Origin: Bacteroidota bacterium
Lineage (GTDB): Bacteria; Bacteroidota; Ignavibacteria; Kryptoniales; JAKASW01
DNA: 35,516 bases
Direction of reading: 5' to 3'
NCBI GenBank assembly: GCA_021794075.1
Contig: JAJYRM010000038.1
Coordinates: 1 to 35,516, forward strand
Shown here: positions 1 through 9,406 of the stretch, one piece after another
Layout: each line of letters opens with the position of its first letter
How positions within the stretch are numbered: the stretch's first letter is position 1
Notes under the pieces: model-generated
What the model was told of the DNA's origin: nothing
What the model saw: the letters and a program-made list of their open reading frames with translations, nothing else
Databases searched by the model: none
Made by a program: the position numbers and the translations under genes

Positions 1-1
1 G

Positions 2-142
2 CCTTGCGATGTCCCGTCCCCTTTAGAATGAGGCGATTTCAATAAACGGCGGTTGGCAGACTACGGAGGAGGTTCCCGAAATCGCCTCTACAGAAGTTGA
101 AGGATTTCGTCGGAACGGGGACGGGACGCCGTTTTCGCAAGG
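2..142. repeat. Nested palindromic element with three pairs of inverted arms
   Basis: Three pairs of inverted arms are nested around one centre: CCTTGCGA (2-9) with TCGCAAGG (135-142), GTCCCGTCCCC (11-21) with GGGGACGGGAC (117-127), and GAGGCGATTTC (30-40) with GAAATCGCCTC (78-88). All three pairs match perfectly. The whole could fold into one long interrupted hairpin of about 140 bases. It contains no ORF of its own. This looks like a non-autonomous mobile or REP-type repeat. The mobile-element reading is inference because only one copy is visible here. Confidence 0.6.
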
Positions 143-188
143 GGAAAAAAGGGATCGCCTTTCCGCATCGCATAAAAACCCAAACCCC

Positions 189-217
189 GCGAGGGCTCTT
201 GTTCCATGAGCCCCCGC
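189..217 (-). terminator. Probable intrinsic terminator of the 254-928 gene
   Basis: GCGAGGGCTC (189-198) pairs with GAGCCCCCGC (208-217) with one mismatch and a 9-base loop. Read on the minus strand, the stem is followed by GGGGTTTGGGTTTTT, a T-rich tract. It lies about 37 bases past the stop codon of the minus-strand gene, which is where a rho-independent terminator is expected. Confidence 0.55.
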
Positions 218-253
218 AGGGCTTAATGTACTTTCGCACCAACGATTACCGCT

Positions 254-928
254 TTACTGCGCCGCCTGTTCCGCTGGCGGCGGAGCGCTCTTCTTTCCTC
301 CCGCATTCGCGATCGACTCGAACTCGATCAGTACCAGCGGCTGGCCCGCAAAGATCGAATGCGCCGTGTGCTGTATCTTGCGCATCGTCTTCTGAAGCGA
401 CTTCATCGAATCGTTGCGCGCCTGTGTCGCCGCCTTCTGCAGCTTCTTCGCGTTCTCCTGGCTCTGGTCGATGTTCGCGAGGTCCGCTTCGATGGTCGCG
501 AACGACGCGATCTCCGCGTCCTTTATCCCGTGCGGTGCCAGGTCGGTCTTGTGTTCCATGACGACCGTCTGCTGATACTTCAGCTCGGAGCGCATCTTCT
601 TCACCGTCTTCGGCATTTCACTCCCGATGTGAAACGCTTTGTTAATCACCTCATTGCGTTCGCCGTATTTGCCCTTGACCGCCTGCCTGGTCTTCTGGAT
701 AAGGCCAGTGCCCTCGGCCATCTTGTCGTTCTGCTGAGCGGTAAGCTTGCCGACGGCCTCCACCGCTTTCTGCTGGTCCGTGTGCTTTTGCGAAGCATCG
801 GCCATCCCCGCGGCCAGGGATTCAACCTGTTCGGCCGGAATCCCGTCCTTTCCGTCGGCAGCCTGATACTTCGTTGCGGGCCCCTGAAGTGCCGTCGCCT
901 CTTGCAGCGTTTCATCCATTATTTCCAT
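254..928 (-). CDS. Hypothetical helical protein, probable coiled coil
   Basis: I do not recognise a family. The 224-residue product is rich in Ala, Lys, Gln and Glu, has no Cys or Trp, and has no signal peptide or membrane segment. Long stretches (about residues 35-80 and 100-205) have the composition of amphipathic helices or coiled coil. The C-terminus (GGKKSAPPPAEQAAQ) looks disordered. A cytosolic helical-bundle protein is the most that can be inferred. The start is supported by GGAGG at 938-942, nine bases before the ATG. A terminator-like hairpin follows the stop codon. The gene stands alone, with a 21-bp repeat array directly upstream of its start. Confidence 0.75.
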   Translation of the reverse strand: MEIMDETLQEATALQGPATKYQAADGKDGIPAEQVESLAAGMADASQKHTDQQKAVEAVGKLTAQQNDKMAEGTGLIQKTRQAVKGKYGERNEVINKAFHIGSEMPKTVKKMRSELKYQQTVVMEHKTDLAPHGIKDAEIASFATIEADLANIDQSQENAKKLQKAATQARNDSMKSLQKTMRKIQHTAHSIFAGQPLVLIEFESIANAGGKKSAPPPAEQAAQ

Positions 929-986
929 CAGAACAATCCTCCCTTTCTTTTCTTGTTGATAGAATGATGGATAATGTATGTTGACT

Positions 987-1343
987 GGGAAAACTGCGAA
1001 AAGCGCCGGAAATCGGATCGTTGATGAGAGGAATCACGTATTTTCCGTCGGGAATCACACTGAAAATGGCGGGAAAACGATATTCTCGCGCGGGAATTAC
1101 ACTAAAACCGTCGGGAATCACATTAGAAGCGGTGGTAGACCGGTACTTTTCTCCGGGAAGAACGCATTCGGCGGCAGATGACTCGCATTTTTGCCCGGTA
1201 GAGTCATAAGAATCGGCGGGAATGGAACATTTGAGGGCGGAAGTACCGGATACTTGTCCGGGAATCTCGCTGCTGTAAGGATGAATGGAGCCGAAATGAG
1301 CCGGGCTCCGGAACCTGCAAGCCGGATTTCTCTCGAAAGTCAT
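987..1343. repeat. Degenerate 21-bp tandem repeat array (about 14-17 units)
   Basis: From 987 the sequence falls into consecutive 21-base units with no indels up to at least 1280, and more weakly to about 1343. Unit starts are 987, 1008, 1029, 1050, 1071, 1092, 1113, 1134, 1155, 1176, 1197, 1218, 1239 and 1260. The best-kept part is the first five or six bases, GGGAAT (exact at 1050, 1113, 1218 and 1260, and as GGGAATTAC at 1092), often followed by NACA(T/C)T, with GGC, GTC or CGC at the unit end. The middle is nearly free. Because 21 is a multiple of three, several frames on both strands stay open and show heptapeptide periodicity. The Ile-Pro of the minus-strand frame is always written ATT CCC, which argues for conservation at the DNA level. 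It sits directly upstream of the 254-928 gene. Confidence 0.7.
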
Positions 1344-1622
1344 GGATGCACTTCTACCCGGGGCGCGCCGCCGTGGGTGTGCCGTGTCTCTTTCATATCC
1401 AGTTGTGGAGCCGCGGGTCGGCAAATCCGGATACGAGTCCTCCGCAATGTCGGACCGGTTACTGGAATGCATACGCCAATTACTACCGTGTGACTGTTTT
1501 ACTATCTGCCCTGACTACCTGACGTAGTGAACATAAACCAACGGAAATTGAAAGTCAAGAAATTGTGTAACGTCTCGGTTTGGGCCGATGATATCGGGTT
1601 TAGTTTGAACCAAAAATAGTTT
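1344..1622. other. Gene-free stretch
   Basis: Short overlapping frames occur here on both strands, but none has a credible start, ribosome binding site or recognisable product. The 21-bp periodicity of the preceding array has faded by about 1343. I see no hairpin or promoter that can be defended. Confidence 0.5.
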
Positions 1623-1683
1623 CCCGCAGATCACGCGGATGAACGCTGATATATTATCTGCGACGATCAGCGATATCTGCGGG
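1623..1683. repeat. REP-like nested palindrome
   Basis: CCCGCAGAT (1623-1631) pairs perfectly with ATCTGCGGG (1675-1683), and inside it CGCTGAT (1644-1650) pairs with ATCAGCG (1666-1672). The text (GCAGATCACGCGGATGAACG) resembles an intergenic GCAGATnACGCAGAT-type repeat I recall from many environmental genomes. A segment resembling another common intergenic repeat (TTGCGCCCTCGACGACTTCG, starting at 1692) follows at once. Probable dispersed intergenic repeat, non-coding. Confidence 0.5.
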
Positions 1684-1907
1684 AGATTCCCTTGCGCCCT
1701 CGACGACTTCGCGGTGAAATATCGTTTCACCTCACTCCAAACCCGCTGAACCGGAAACGGTCCGATTGTGTTTGCTTATTTTGTACCATCCTCTTACGTT
1801 CAATGTACTTTGGTGCACCGCTTCAACGAGTTGATTCACAAGCACAAATAACATCCGGGCGGTCCAACGCACACCCCCGCAGGATCCCCGGGAAAGGAAT
1901 TGGCTTC

Positions 1908-4346
<2,439 letters not shown>

Positions 4347-4819
4347 GAGCTTTGTCTAAAGGGTCGCGACGCAAGGCTATTGCGTCAATTCAGCAGCTGC
4401 ATTTCTATACAGTTCATTCATTGCTGATACTGATACCTGAGGTTGTAATATTACTGAATGTCCGCCGGAATTCAGACTTCCCTTCACAACGAGCCCATGA
4501 GAGGGCGATATGTGGGTGAACAAGAACACGGCAGGCAGTTGTACTTGAGCGATAGAATTTTCAAAAGTTCTTCACCTCCCTTGGGCAATGCGATGGTATT
4601 GACTTTTACTCATTGCACTGATTACCATTTTCCAACTTAATGGCGAGTCTGCTGTCGGCCCACGTTCGGCATGAACGCGGTAGCAAAAAAGTGGACGGGT
4701 TATGTGGACAGGCCAATAATCGATTTCAATTTTTTGAATCAGTCTCCGTTTAAGCGAACGCTGATGAAAGAATGTTCTCGATTCTTGTTTTGTCCAACTC
4801 ATAATCAGGAGATGAAATA
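4347..4819. other. Gene-free intergenic region with one hairpin
   Basis: No credible gene is seen over these 473 bases. GACGCAA (4368-4374) and TTGCGTC (4380-4386) form a perfect 7-bp hairpin 22 bases after the protease stop, without a T tract, so it is only a weak terminator candidate. The rest is unremarkable. The last bases carry the ribosome binding site (AGGAGAT, 4807-4813) of the next gene. Confidence 0.45.
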
Positions 4820-5215
4820 ATGAAGGTCATCATTCCTTTACTGGGGGCGGTTTATGTCGCTCTCTTTGCGGGCATCGGCTGCAAACAAAGCACACAACCC
4901 AACATTAATCCAGAAATAACCGCAGATAGTACCCTCCCCAGGCCATTCTCTGAGGCCACTTACTTCCTTTACGGTGCAGATCTGAGCAACGGGGGACTTC
5001 CCATACTGGATAGTCTTGAGAATGCCGGTATTCACCTGCAGGACGCATGGATACCAGATTCGTTCGCTGCGTGCATGGGGGCGATATTAAGGAGCCAAAT
5101 GGTAGTGCAACTAAAGTATCCGGATTCCTCGGTTTACGCATTTGGCTTTACGTCTGACTCGACACAACTGAGCGAATACTGCATCGTTACTTGGAAGCAT
5201 TACCATTTTAGGTAG
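4820..5215 (+). CDS. Small lipoprotein of unknown function
   Basis: The 131-residue product begins with a lipoprotein signal peptide whose lipobox AGIGC places the lipidated cysteine at residue 21. After it comes a short Ser/Thr/Pro-rich linker and a small, probably beta-rich domain (about residues 45-131) with no motif I recognise. It should be anchored to a membrane facing the periplasm or cell surface. AGGAGAT lies 7 bases before the ATG. The gene sits between an intact protease gene and a fragment that matches the protease C-terminus. Its stop codon is in the same reading frame as that fragment, so this gene may have replaced the 5' part of a second protease copy. Confidence 0.7.
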   Translation: MKVIIPLLGAVYVALFAGIGCKQSTQPNINPEITADSTLPRPFSEATYFLYGADLSNGGLPILDSLENAGIHLQDAWIPDSFAACMGAILRSQMVVQLKYPDSSVYAFGFTSDSTQLSEYCIVTWKHYHFR

Positions 5216-5416
5216 GGCAGACAAGGGGCGTTGCATTCTGGTCTCGACGGGCTGAAAGACTGGATGCAGTCGCGGATGAAATCGACAAAAGATCAGAATC
5301 TGAAAGGTCAGCACATGTATGAGCTTTCGCTCAGGCGGTTCCAGGAAAATCCTGTTAAATTCAAGGTGCTGCCGCCGATTGTTTTGCCGCCGGGAGATCC
5401 GATTGGAGAGAACTGA
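5216..5416 (+). pseudogene. Decayed C-terminal fragment of a second metalloprotease copy
   Basis: Translation of this stretch aligns with the last 60 or so residues of the protease at 1908-4346: LKDWMQSRMKSTKDQ corresponds to LKNWIQGRVSTVKDQ, and VLPPGDPIGEN to VLPPGDPIGER. A QGA just before it may match QGAPGQ of the parent, with a small deletion between. There is no signal peptide, no HExxH and no ribosome binding site; the first possible start is a TTG at 5231. This is the tail of a former tandem duplicate. Divergence is substantial, so the duplication is old. Confidence 0.75.
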
Positions 5417-5418
5417 AC

Positions 5419-5563
5419 GAGGCTGTCCCAAAAGTCGCGTTTCGTCACCCCGAACCCTGGACCGGAACGCTCCAGTGCAGGCTTGTTTCGGGATCTTAAA
5501 ACTAATGAAATCAGATCCTGAAACAAGTTCAGCCTAACCATTCCATTGTTTTGGGACAGCCTC
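5419..5563. mobile_element. MITE-like element with 15-bp perfect terminal inverted repeats
   Basis: GAGGCTGTCCCAAAA (5419-5433) and TTTTGGGACAGCCTC (5549-5563) are exact inverted repeats enclosing 115 bases with no transposase. Inside, CTTGTTTCGGGATCT (starting at 5481) and AGATCCTGAAACAAG (starting at 5513) form a second, one-mismatch inverted pair. The ends resemble the GAGGCTGTCTCAAAA ends I recall from IS1182-family insertion sequences, so it may be mobilised in trans by such an element. No target-site duplication is obvious. It separates the protease fragment from the DUF3788 gene. Confidence 0.65.
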
Positions 5564-5572
5564 AATAGCAAA

Positions 5573-5596
5573 AGCCCCGACATTTGTGTCGGGGTT
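5573..5596. terminator. GC-rich hairpin, terminator-like on the minus strand
   Basis: CCCCGAC (5575-5581) pairs with GTCGGGG (5588-5594), extended by an A-T and a G-T pair, around a 6-base loop. On the minus strand the stem is followed by TTTT. No minus-strand gene ends here, so it may be part of a repeat or a remnant brought by the neighbouring MITE. Confidence 0.35.
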
Positions 5597-6036
5597 CAGG
5601 GGAAGCTGAGACGAGCAAGGGCTTATTCACAGACGAGAATAAGAAGCCGACCTTGAAAGAGATCGAGTCTGCTCTCGGCAAGGCTCGAAAAACCCGCGAA
5701 AACATAAATGACTTTCTCGCCATAACACTCAAGCTCAAAGGCGAATTGAAATTCTACGGAGTCAATTACGGCTGGGCGATCCGCTACTCGAAATCTGGAA
5801 AATCTGTGGTGGCTCTCTATCCGGACAAAGACCGCTTCACTGCGCAAGTTTTTTTGAAACGTCCTCAGGTCGAGGCCGCGCTGGCGAAAGGAGTATCCAC
5901 CGCGACGAAGGAGGCCGTCAATCGGGCGACTGATTTCAAAGAAGGTAGATGGGTATTCATACGAGTCGAGGCGAAAAGCGGAATCGAAGATGCCGTGACG
6001 CTCATAAAAGCAAGGCTCGGCGTTGTGCAATCTTGA
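5584..6036 (+). CDS. DUF3788 family protein with doubtful start
   Basis: From FTDENKKPT onward the product fits DUF3788, a family of roughly 140-residue cytosolic proteins of unknown role: the central FYGVNYGWAIRYSKSGK segment and C-terminal EGRWVFIRVEAKS are typical. The only conventional start in the open frame is a TTG at 5584, which lies in the loop of a hairpin and has no ribosome binding site. A much better position is codon 5611-5613: AGGGGAAG precedes it by five bases, and starting there gives about 141 residues, but the codon is ACG, not ATG. Either the start codon was lost by a T-to-C change or translation begins inefficiently at ACG. The body of the frame is intact. A MITE-like element lies just upstream. 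Confidence 0.7.
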   Translation: MCRGSGEAETSKGLFTDENKKPTLKEIESALGKARKTRENINDFLAITLKLKGELKFYGVNYGWAIRYSKSGKSVVALYPDKDRFTAQVFLKRPQVEAALAKGVSTATKEAVNRATDFKEGRWVFIRVEAKSGIEDAVTLIKARLGVVQS

Positions 6037-6043
6037 CCAGGCG

Positions 6044-6175
6044 GTAAGCTCCAATTTTCAAACGCCAAGCTCCAACAATCAAGAAAATCTCAAACCTTAG
6101 CTTCTTGTCGTTTTCCCTGATTGGAGTTTTGTTTTTGTTTGGAGATTGGAACTTGGTCTTTGGAGATTATTCATG
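6044..6175. repeat. Imperfect inverted repeat, CCAAGCTCCAA type
   Basis: CAAACGCCAAGCTCCAA on the left and the complement of TTGGAACTTGGTCTTTG on the right match at 14 of 17 positions, around an AT-rich centre. I recall text of this type as a dispersed intergenic repeat in many environmental genomes. No gene is seen between 6037 and 6342. The remaining bases lead up to the GGAGGG ribosome binding site of the next gene. Confidence 0.4.
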
Positions 6176-6342
6176 TCGGTTGCTTTTCTCTGCCGTTCGG
6201 GATAGCTTTCCCTTGTCGGAGGTTAAGCAATGCAATTTTTTCCCGCAACTTCGCGGGCATATCGGTCACTTTCCCCTTCCATCGCGCCCGCGCTCTTCCC
6301 GCCCGCTGAGACTTGCGACGCCTCCGGTAGGAGGGATAATGC

Positions 6343-8649
6343 ATGAACAAGCCGACCTTTGAAGAACTTGAGGAGCGTGTCTCGGAACTCGAGAAGGAAA
6401 AAGCACAGCTCCGCGATCAGGCGATCTATCTGGAAAGACTCTTCAACAGCGCTCCGGAAGCGATCATCTGGCACGACAACGACGATGTCGTAATCAACGT
6501 CAACGACGAGTTCACAAGAATGTTCGGCTACTCCCGCGAAGAGTCGATTGGAAAACGAATAAACGATCTCGTCGCGCCGAAGGAATTCCGCGAACACGCG
6601 GAGATGTTCTCAGACATGGTCCTTCACGGCCAAAGGATAGAGGGGGACTCCAGGCGCAGGAGGAAAGACGGGTCTGTGTTCGACGTTTCGATACTTGGCG
6701 CGCCGATCATCCACGAGGGAAAACAAATGGGCGTGTTCGCCATATACAGGGACATAACCGAAAGGAAGAAATCGGAAGAGGAAAGCATTCTCCAGAAGAC
6801 TTACCTGGAAAGGTTGTTCAATAGCGCGCCGGAAGCGATCGTCTGGCACGATAAGTCGGATCGCATAGTAAACGTCAACGATGAATTCACGAGAATGTTC
6901 GGCTACACGAGAGAGGAAGCTGTCGGCATGCCGATCAACGCGCTCCTTGTGCCCGAAGAACTGCTGGACGAAGGAATTGAATTTTCGGAGAAGGTGATCG
7001 GCGGAGAAAGGATCGAAGCCGACACGAGGCGAAAACGAAAGGACGGTTCTCTGGTCGATGTTTGGGTCATCGGCTCGCCTATCATGCACGGCGGAAAGCC
7101 GATCGGCGACTACGCGATATACCGCGACATAACTGATAGAAAGAAGGCCGAGGAAGAAATCCTGTTGCAGAAATCCTACCTGGAGAATTTGTTCAACAGC
7201 GCTCCAGAGGGGATAATCTGGCACGACGATAACGATGTCGTCGTGAATGTGAACGACGAATTCACGAGGATGTTCGGCTATTCACGCGAAGAAGCTGTCG
7301 GGAGAAAGATAAACGATCTCGTCGCGCCCGAAGATCTCAAGAACGAAGCGGCCATGTTTTCTCACATGGTCAATCATGGCGACAGGGTATCCGCCGACTC
7401 GAGGCGCAGGCGGAAAGATGGGACGCTCTTCGACGTGTCGATACTTGGCGCCCCGATATTTCGCGAGGGAAAACAGATCGGCGTCTACGCCATATACAGG
7501 GATATCACAGAACGCAAGAAGGCGGAGGACGAAATACTTCTTCAGAAGACCTATCTGGAGAGACTCTTCAACAGCGCTCCTGAAGCGATAGTGCTCCACG
7601 ATAACCACGACCGCATCGTAAACGTCAACGATGAATTTACCAGGATGTTCGGGTTTGAACGGCAGGAAGCGATCGGGAAACAGATAAACGATCTTGTGAC
7701 GAGTAACGAGCTGCGGAAGGAAGCAGCCGAAATTTCCGCGAGGATCGGAAACGGCGAGTGGGTCGAAACTGAATCGAAGCGGAACAGAAAAGACGGGAAA
7801 CTCTTCGACGTCTCGATACTCTGCGCGCCGATAATTTATAATAACAAACAGGTCGGCGATTACGCGATTTATCGCGATATAACCGAGCGTAAGAAGGCGG
7901 AGGAGGCTCGAATGCGCGTGGAGGCGGAGGCGCGAACAGCTAGAGAAATTCAAATGAATTTCCTTCCCGAGTCCGACCCGATCATATCCGGCTATTCCGT
8001 GGCCGGAAGGAGCATACCCGCCTTGAACGTGGGCGGTGATTACTACGACTTCATACGCCTGGATGAGCACAGGCTCGCCATCGGACTCGGCGACGTGAGC
8101 GGTCACGGCCTTCCTTCCGCACTTGTGATGGCGAATCTTCAGGCCACTATCCGAAGCCAGGCCGCGTTTGATCCCGATCCGGCAAGGTGCCTCGAAAGAG
8201 CAAACAGGCTTCTTTACCACAGCACCGACGCGCACACATTCGTGTCCCTATTCTACGGCATACTCGACATCCGGAATCATTCGCTGACGTACGCGAACGC
8301 CGGCCAGAACTGGCCGATCATATTTCCATCTGCCGGCTCCCCAGCCATGCTTACGGGGCATGGGCTCGTTCTCGGCGTACGGGAGACCACGGAATACACA
8401 AACGAGGAAATAGAACTGAGATATGGCGACCTCATTGTTTTTTACTCCGACGGCGTAACTGAAGCGATGAACGAAGCGAGGGAACAGTTCGGCGATGAGA
8501 GGCTGATTGGCGCGGTGCGTGGGCTTTCCCGGGGAACGCCTCAGTCTCTTATAGACTGTATTGTCAGGTCGGTCAGCTCCCATGTCGGGAAAATGCCTCA
8601 GGCCGACGACATGACTCTGATTGTTGCCGAGCGAAAGTCGTCCGCGTGA
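6343..8649 (+). CDS. Four-PAS sensor PP2C/SpoIIE-type phosphatase
   Basis: The 768-residue cytosolic protein has a short N-terminal coiled coil (residues 5-30), four PAS domains, a linker helix and a C-terminal SpoIIE-type PP2C phosphatase (about 530-765). The PAS units start with the same LFNSAPE motif at residues 33, 158, 283 and 408, an exact 125-residue period. Each ends with AIYRDIT(E/D)RKK. Units 1 and 3 resemble each other most, as do 2 and 4. Phosphatase metal-site motifs are visible: GGDYYD (565-570), GDVSGHG (583-589), YSDGVTE (701-707) and QADDMT (753-758). By family knowledge it dephosphorylates a STAS-type anti-anti-sigma protein in response to a PAS ligand; the partner is not encoded here. 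GGAGGG lies about 10 bases before the ATG. There are no transmembrane segments, so the signal is intracellular. Confidence 0.92.
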   Translation: MNKPTFEELEERVSELEKEKAQLRDQAIYLERLFNSAPEAIIWHDNDDVVINVNDEFTRMFGYSREESIGKRINDLVAPKEFREHAEMFSDMVLHGQRIEGDSRRRRKDGSVFDVSILGAPIIHEGKQMGVFAIYRDITERKKSEEESILQKTYLERLFNSAPEAIVWHDKSDRIVNVNDEFTRMFGYTREEAVGMPINALLVPEELLDEGIEFSEKVIGGERIEADTRRKRKDGSLVDVWVIGSPIMHGGKPIGDYAIYRDITDRKKAEEEILLQKSYLENLFNSAPEGIIWHDDNDVVVNVNDEFTRMFGYSREEAVGRKINDLVAPEDLKNEAAMFSHMVNHGDRVSADSRRRRKDGTLFDVSILGAPIFREGKQIGVYAIYRDITERKKAEDEILLQKTYLERLFNSAPEAIVLHDNHDRIVNVNDEFTRMFGFERQEAIGKQINDLVTSNELRKEAAEISARIGNGEWVETESKRNRKDGKLFDVSILCAPIIYNNKQVGDYAIYRDITERKKAEEARMRVEAEARTAREIQMNFLPESDPIISGYSVAGRSIPALNVGGDYYDFIRLDEHRLAIGLGDVSGHGLPSALVMANLQATIRSQAAFDPDPARCLERANRLLYHSTDAHTFVSLFYGILDIRNHSLTYANAGQNWPIIFPSAGSPAMLTGHGLVLGVRETTEYTNEEIELRYGDLIVFYSDGVTEAMNEAREQFGDERLIGAVRGLSRGTPQSLIDCIVRSVSSHVGKMPQADDMTLIVAERKSSA

Positions 8650-8824
8650 ACCGAAATCTTTGAGAGCTTCATCAGCGGACGTCTCTAAAGCTATTCGCAC
8701 CCATCTCAATTCTTACGGAGAAAAGACCGGCTCTTTTTCTGAATCGCGCAGCAGAATTGAAGGGGAATAAACGATCGCGTTTGTTAAATTTTCATCTGGC
8801 GGAATCAAATAGACATTAAACGTG

Positions 8825-9319
8825 ATGAAGAAAGTAACCATACATACCGACGGCGGTTGCCGCGGAAATCCCGGACCCGGAGGATGGGCGGCCACACTTG
8901 ACTATGGCTCTCACCATCGTGAGATAAGCGGTGGCGCCCCTGCGACCACAAACAACAGGATGGAACTGCAAGCCGCCATCGAAGCGCTCGACACGCTGAA
9001 GGAACCGTGTGAAATCGAATTCTACACCGACTCGGAGTATTTGAAAAACGGCATGACGGCCTGGCTGGCGAATTGGAAGAGAAACGGCTGGAAGACCAAA
9101 TCGAGGACGCCGGTGAAAAATGAAGACCTTTGGCGAAGCCTCGACTCGCTATCTACGAAGCACACGATAAATTGGCACTGGCTAAAGGGACACAATGGAC
9201 ACGCGGGAAATGAACGCTGCGATTTCCTTGCTAACATGGAAATGTCCAAAATAGAAAAAGAGTTCTCCCCCGGGGAGCTTGGAAAGAAACTGAAGGAGTT
9301 CGCGGCTGGTAATTCCTAA
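8825..9319 (+). CDS. rnhA: Ribonuclease HI
   Basis: RNase HI cleaves the RNA strand of RNA-DNA hybrids, removing primers and R-loops. The 164-residue length is normal. All four carboxylates of the active site are visible: Asp9 (TDGGCRGNPGPGG), Glu47 (NNRMEL), Asp69 (YTDSEY) and Asp133 (NERCDFLA), plus the catalytic-loop His123 (KGHNGHAGN). The basic substrate-binding segment WKRNGWKTK is present. A GTG three bases upstream (8822) is an alternative start; I prefer the ATG because MKKV is the usual family beginning. No strong ribosome binding site precedes either. It stands alone, 175 bases after the phosphatase gene. Confidence 0.95.
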   Translation: MKKVTIHTDGGCRGNPGPGGWAATLDYGSHHREISGGAPATTNNRMELQAAIEALDTLKEPCEIEFYTDSEYLKNGMTAWLANWKRNGWKTKSRTPVKNEDLWRSLDSLSTKHTINWHWLKGHNGHAGNERCDFLANMEMSKIEKEFSPGELGKKLKEFAAGNS

Positions 9320-9406
9320 TGCGATTCCGGCCGATCTTCCCTGGAGAAGTTGGAGCCTGGGAAGGTCGCGCCGGAGGACCCGGCAAAAAGACAACGAAAG
9401 GATTTT

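Noticed and set aside
987-1343. CRISPR array
   Set aside because: The period is only 21 bases with degenerate units and no repeat-spacer structure; no cas gene is near.
912-1472. Long minus-strand frame (186 codons) with heptapeptide repeats of the xVIPxxx type
   Set aside because: It owes its openness to the 21-bp array, overlaps the start and ribosome binding site of the 254-928 gene, lacks a ribosome binding site of its own, and its Ile-Pro pairs never vary synonymously. Plus-strand frames over the same array look equally periodic.
4458-4640. Small plus-strand frame of 60 codons
   Set aside because: No ribosome binding site, odd composition, no recognisable family, located in an otherwise gene-free region.
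5481-5563. Degenerate transposase gene inside the MITE
   Set aside because: The element has only 115 internal bases and no frame resembling a transposase; the inner palindrome explains its structure.
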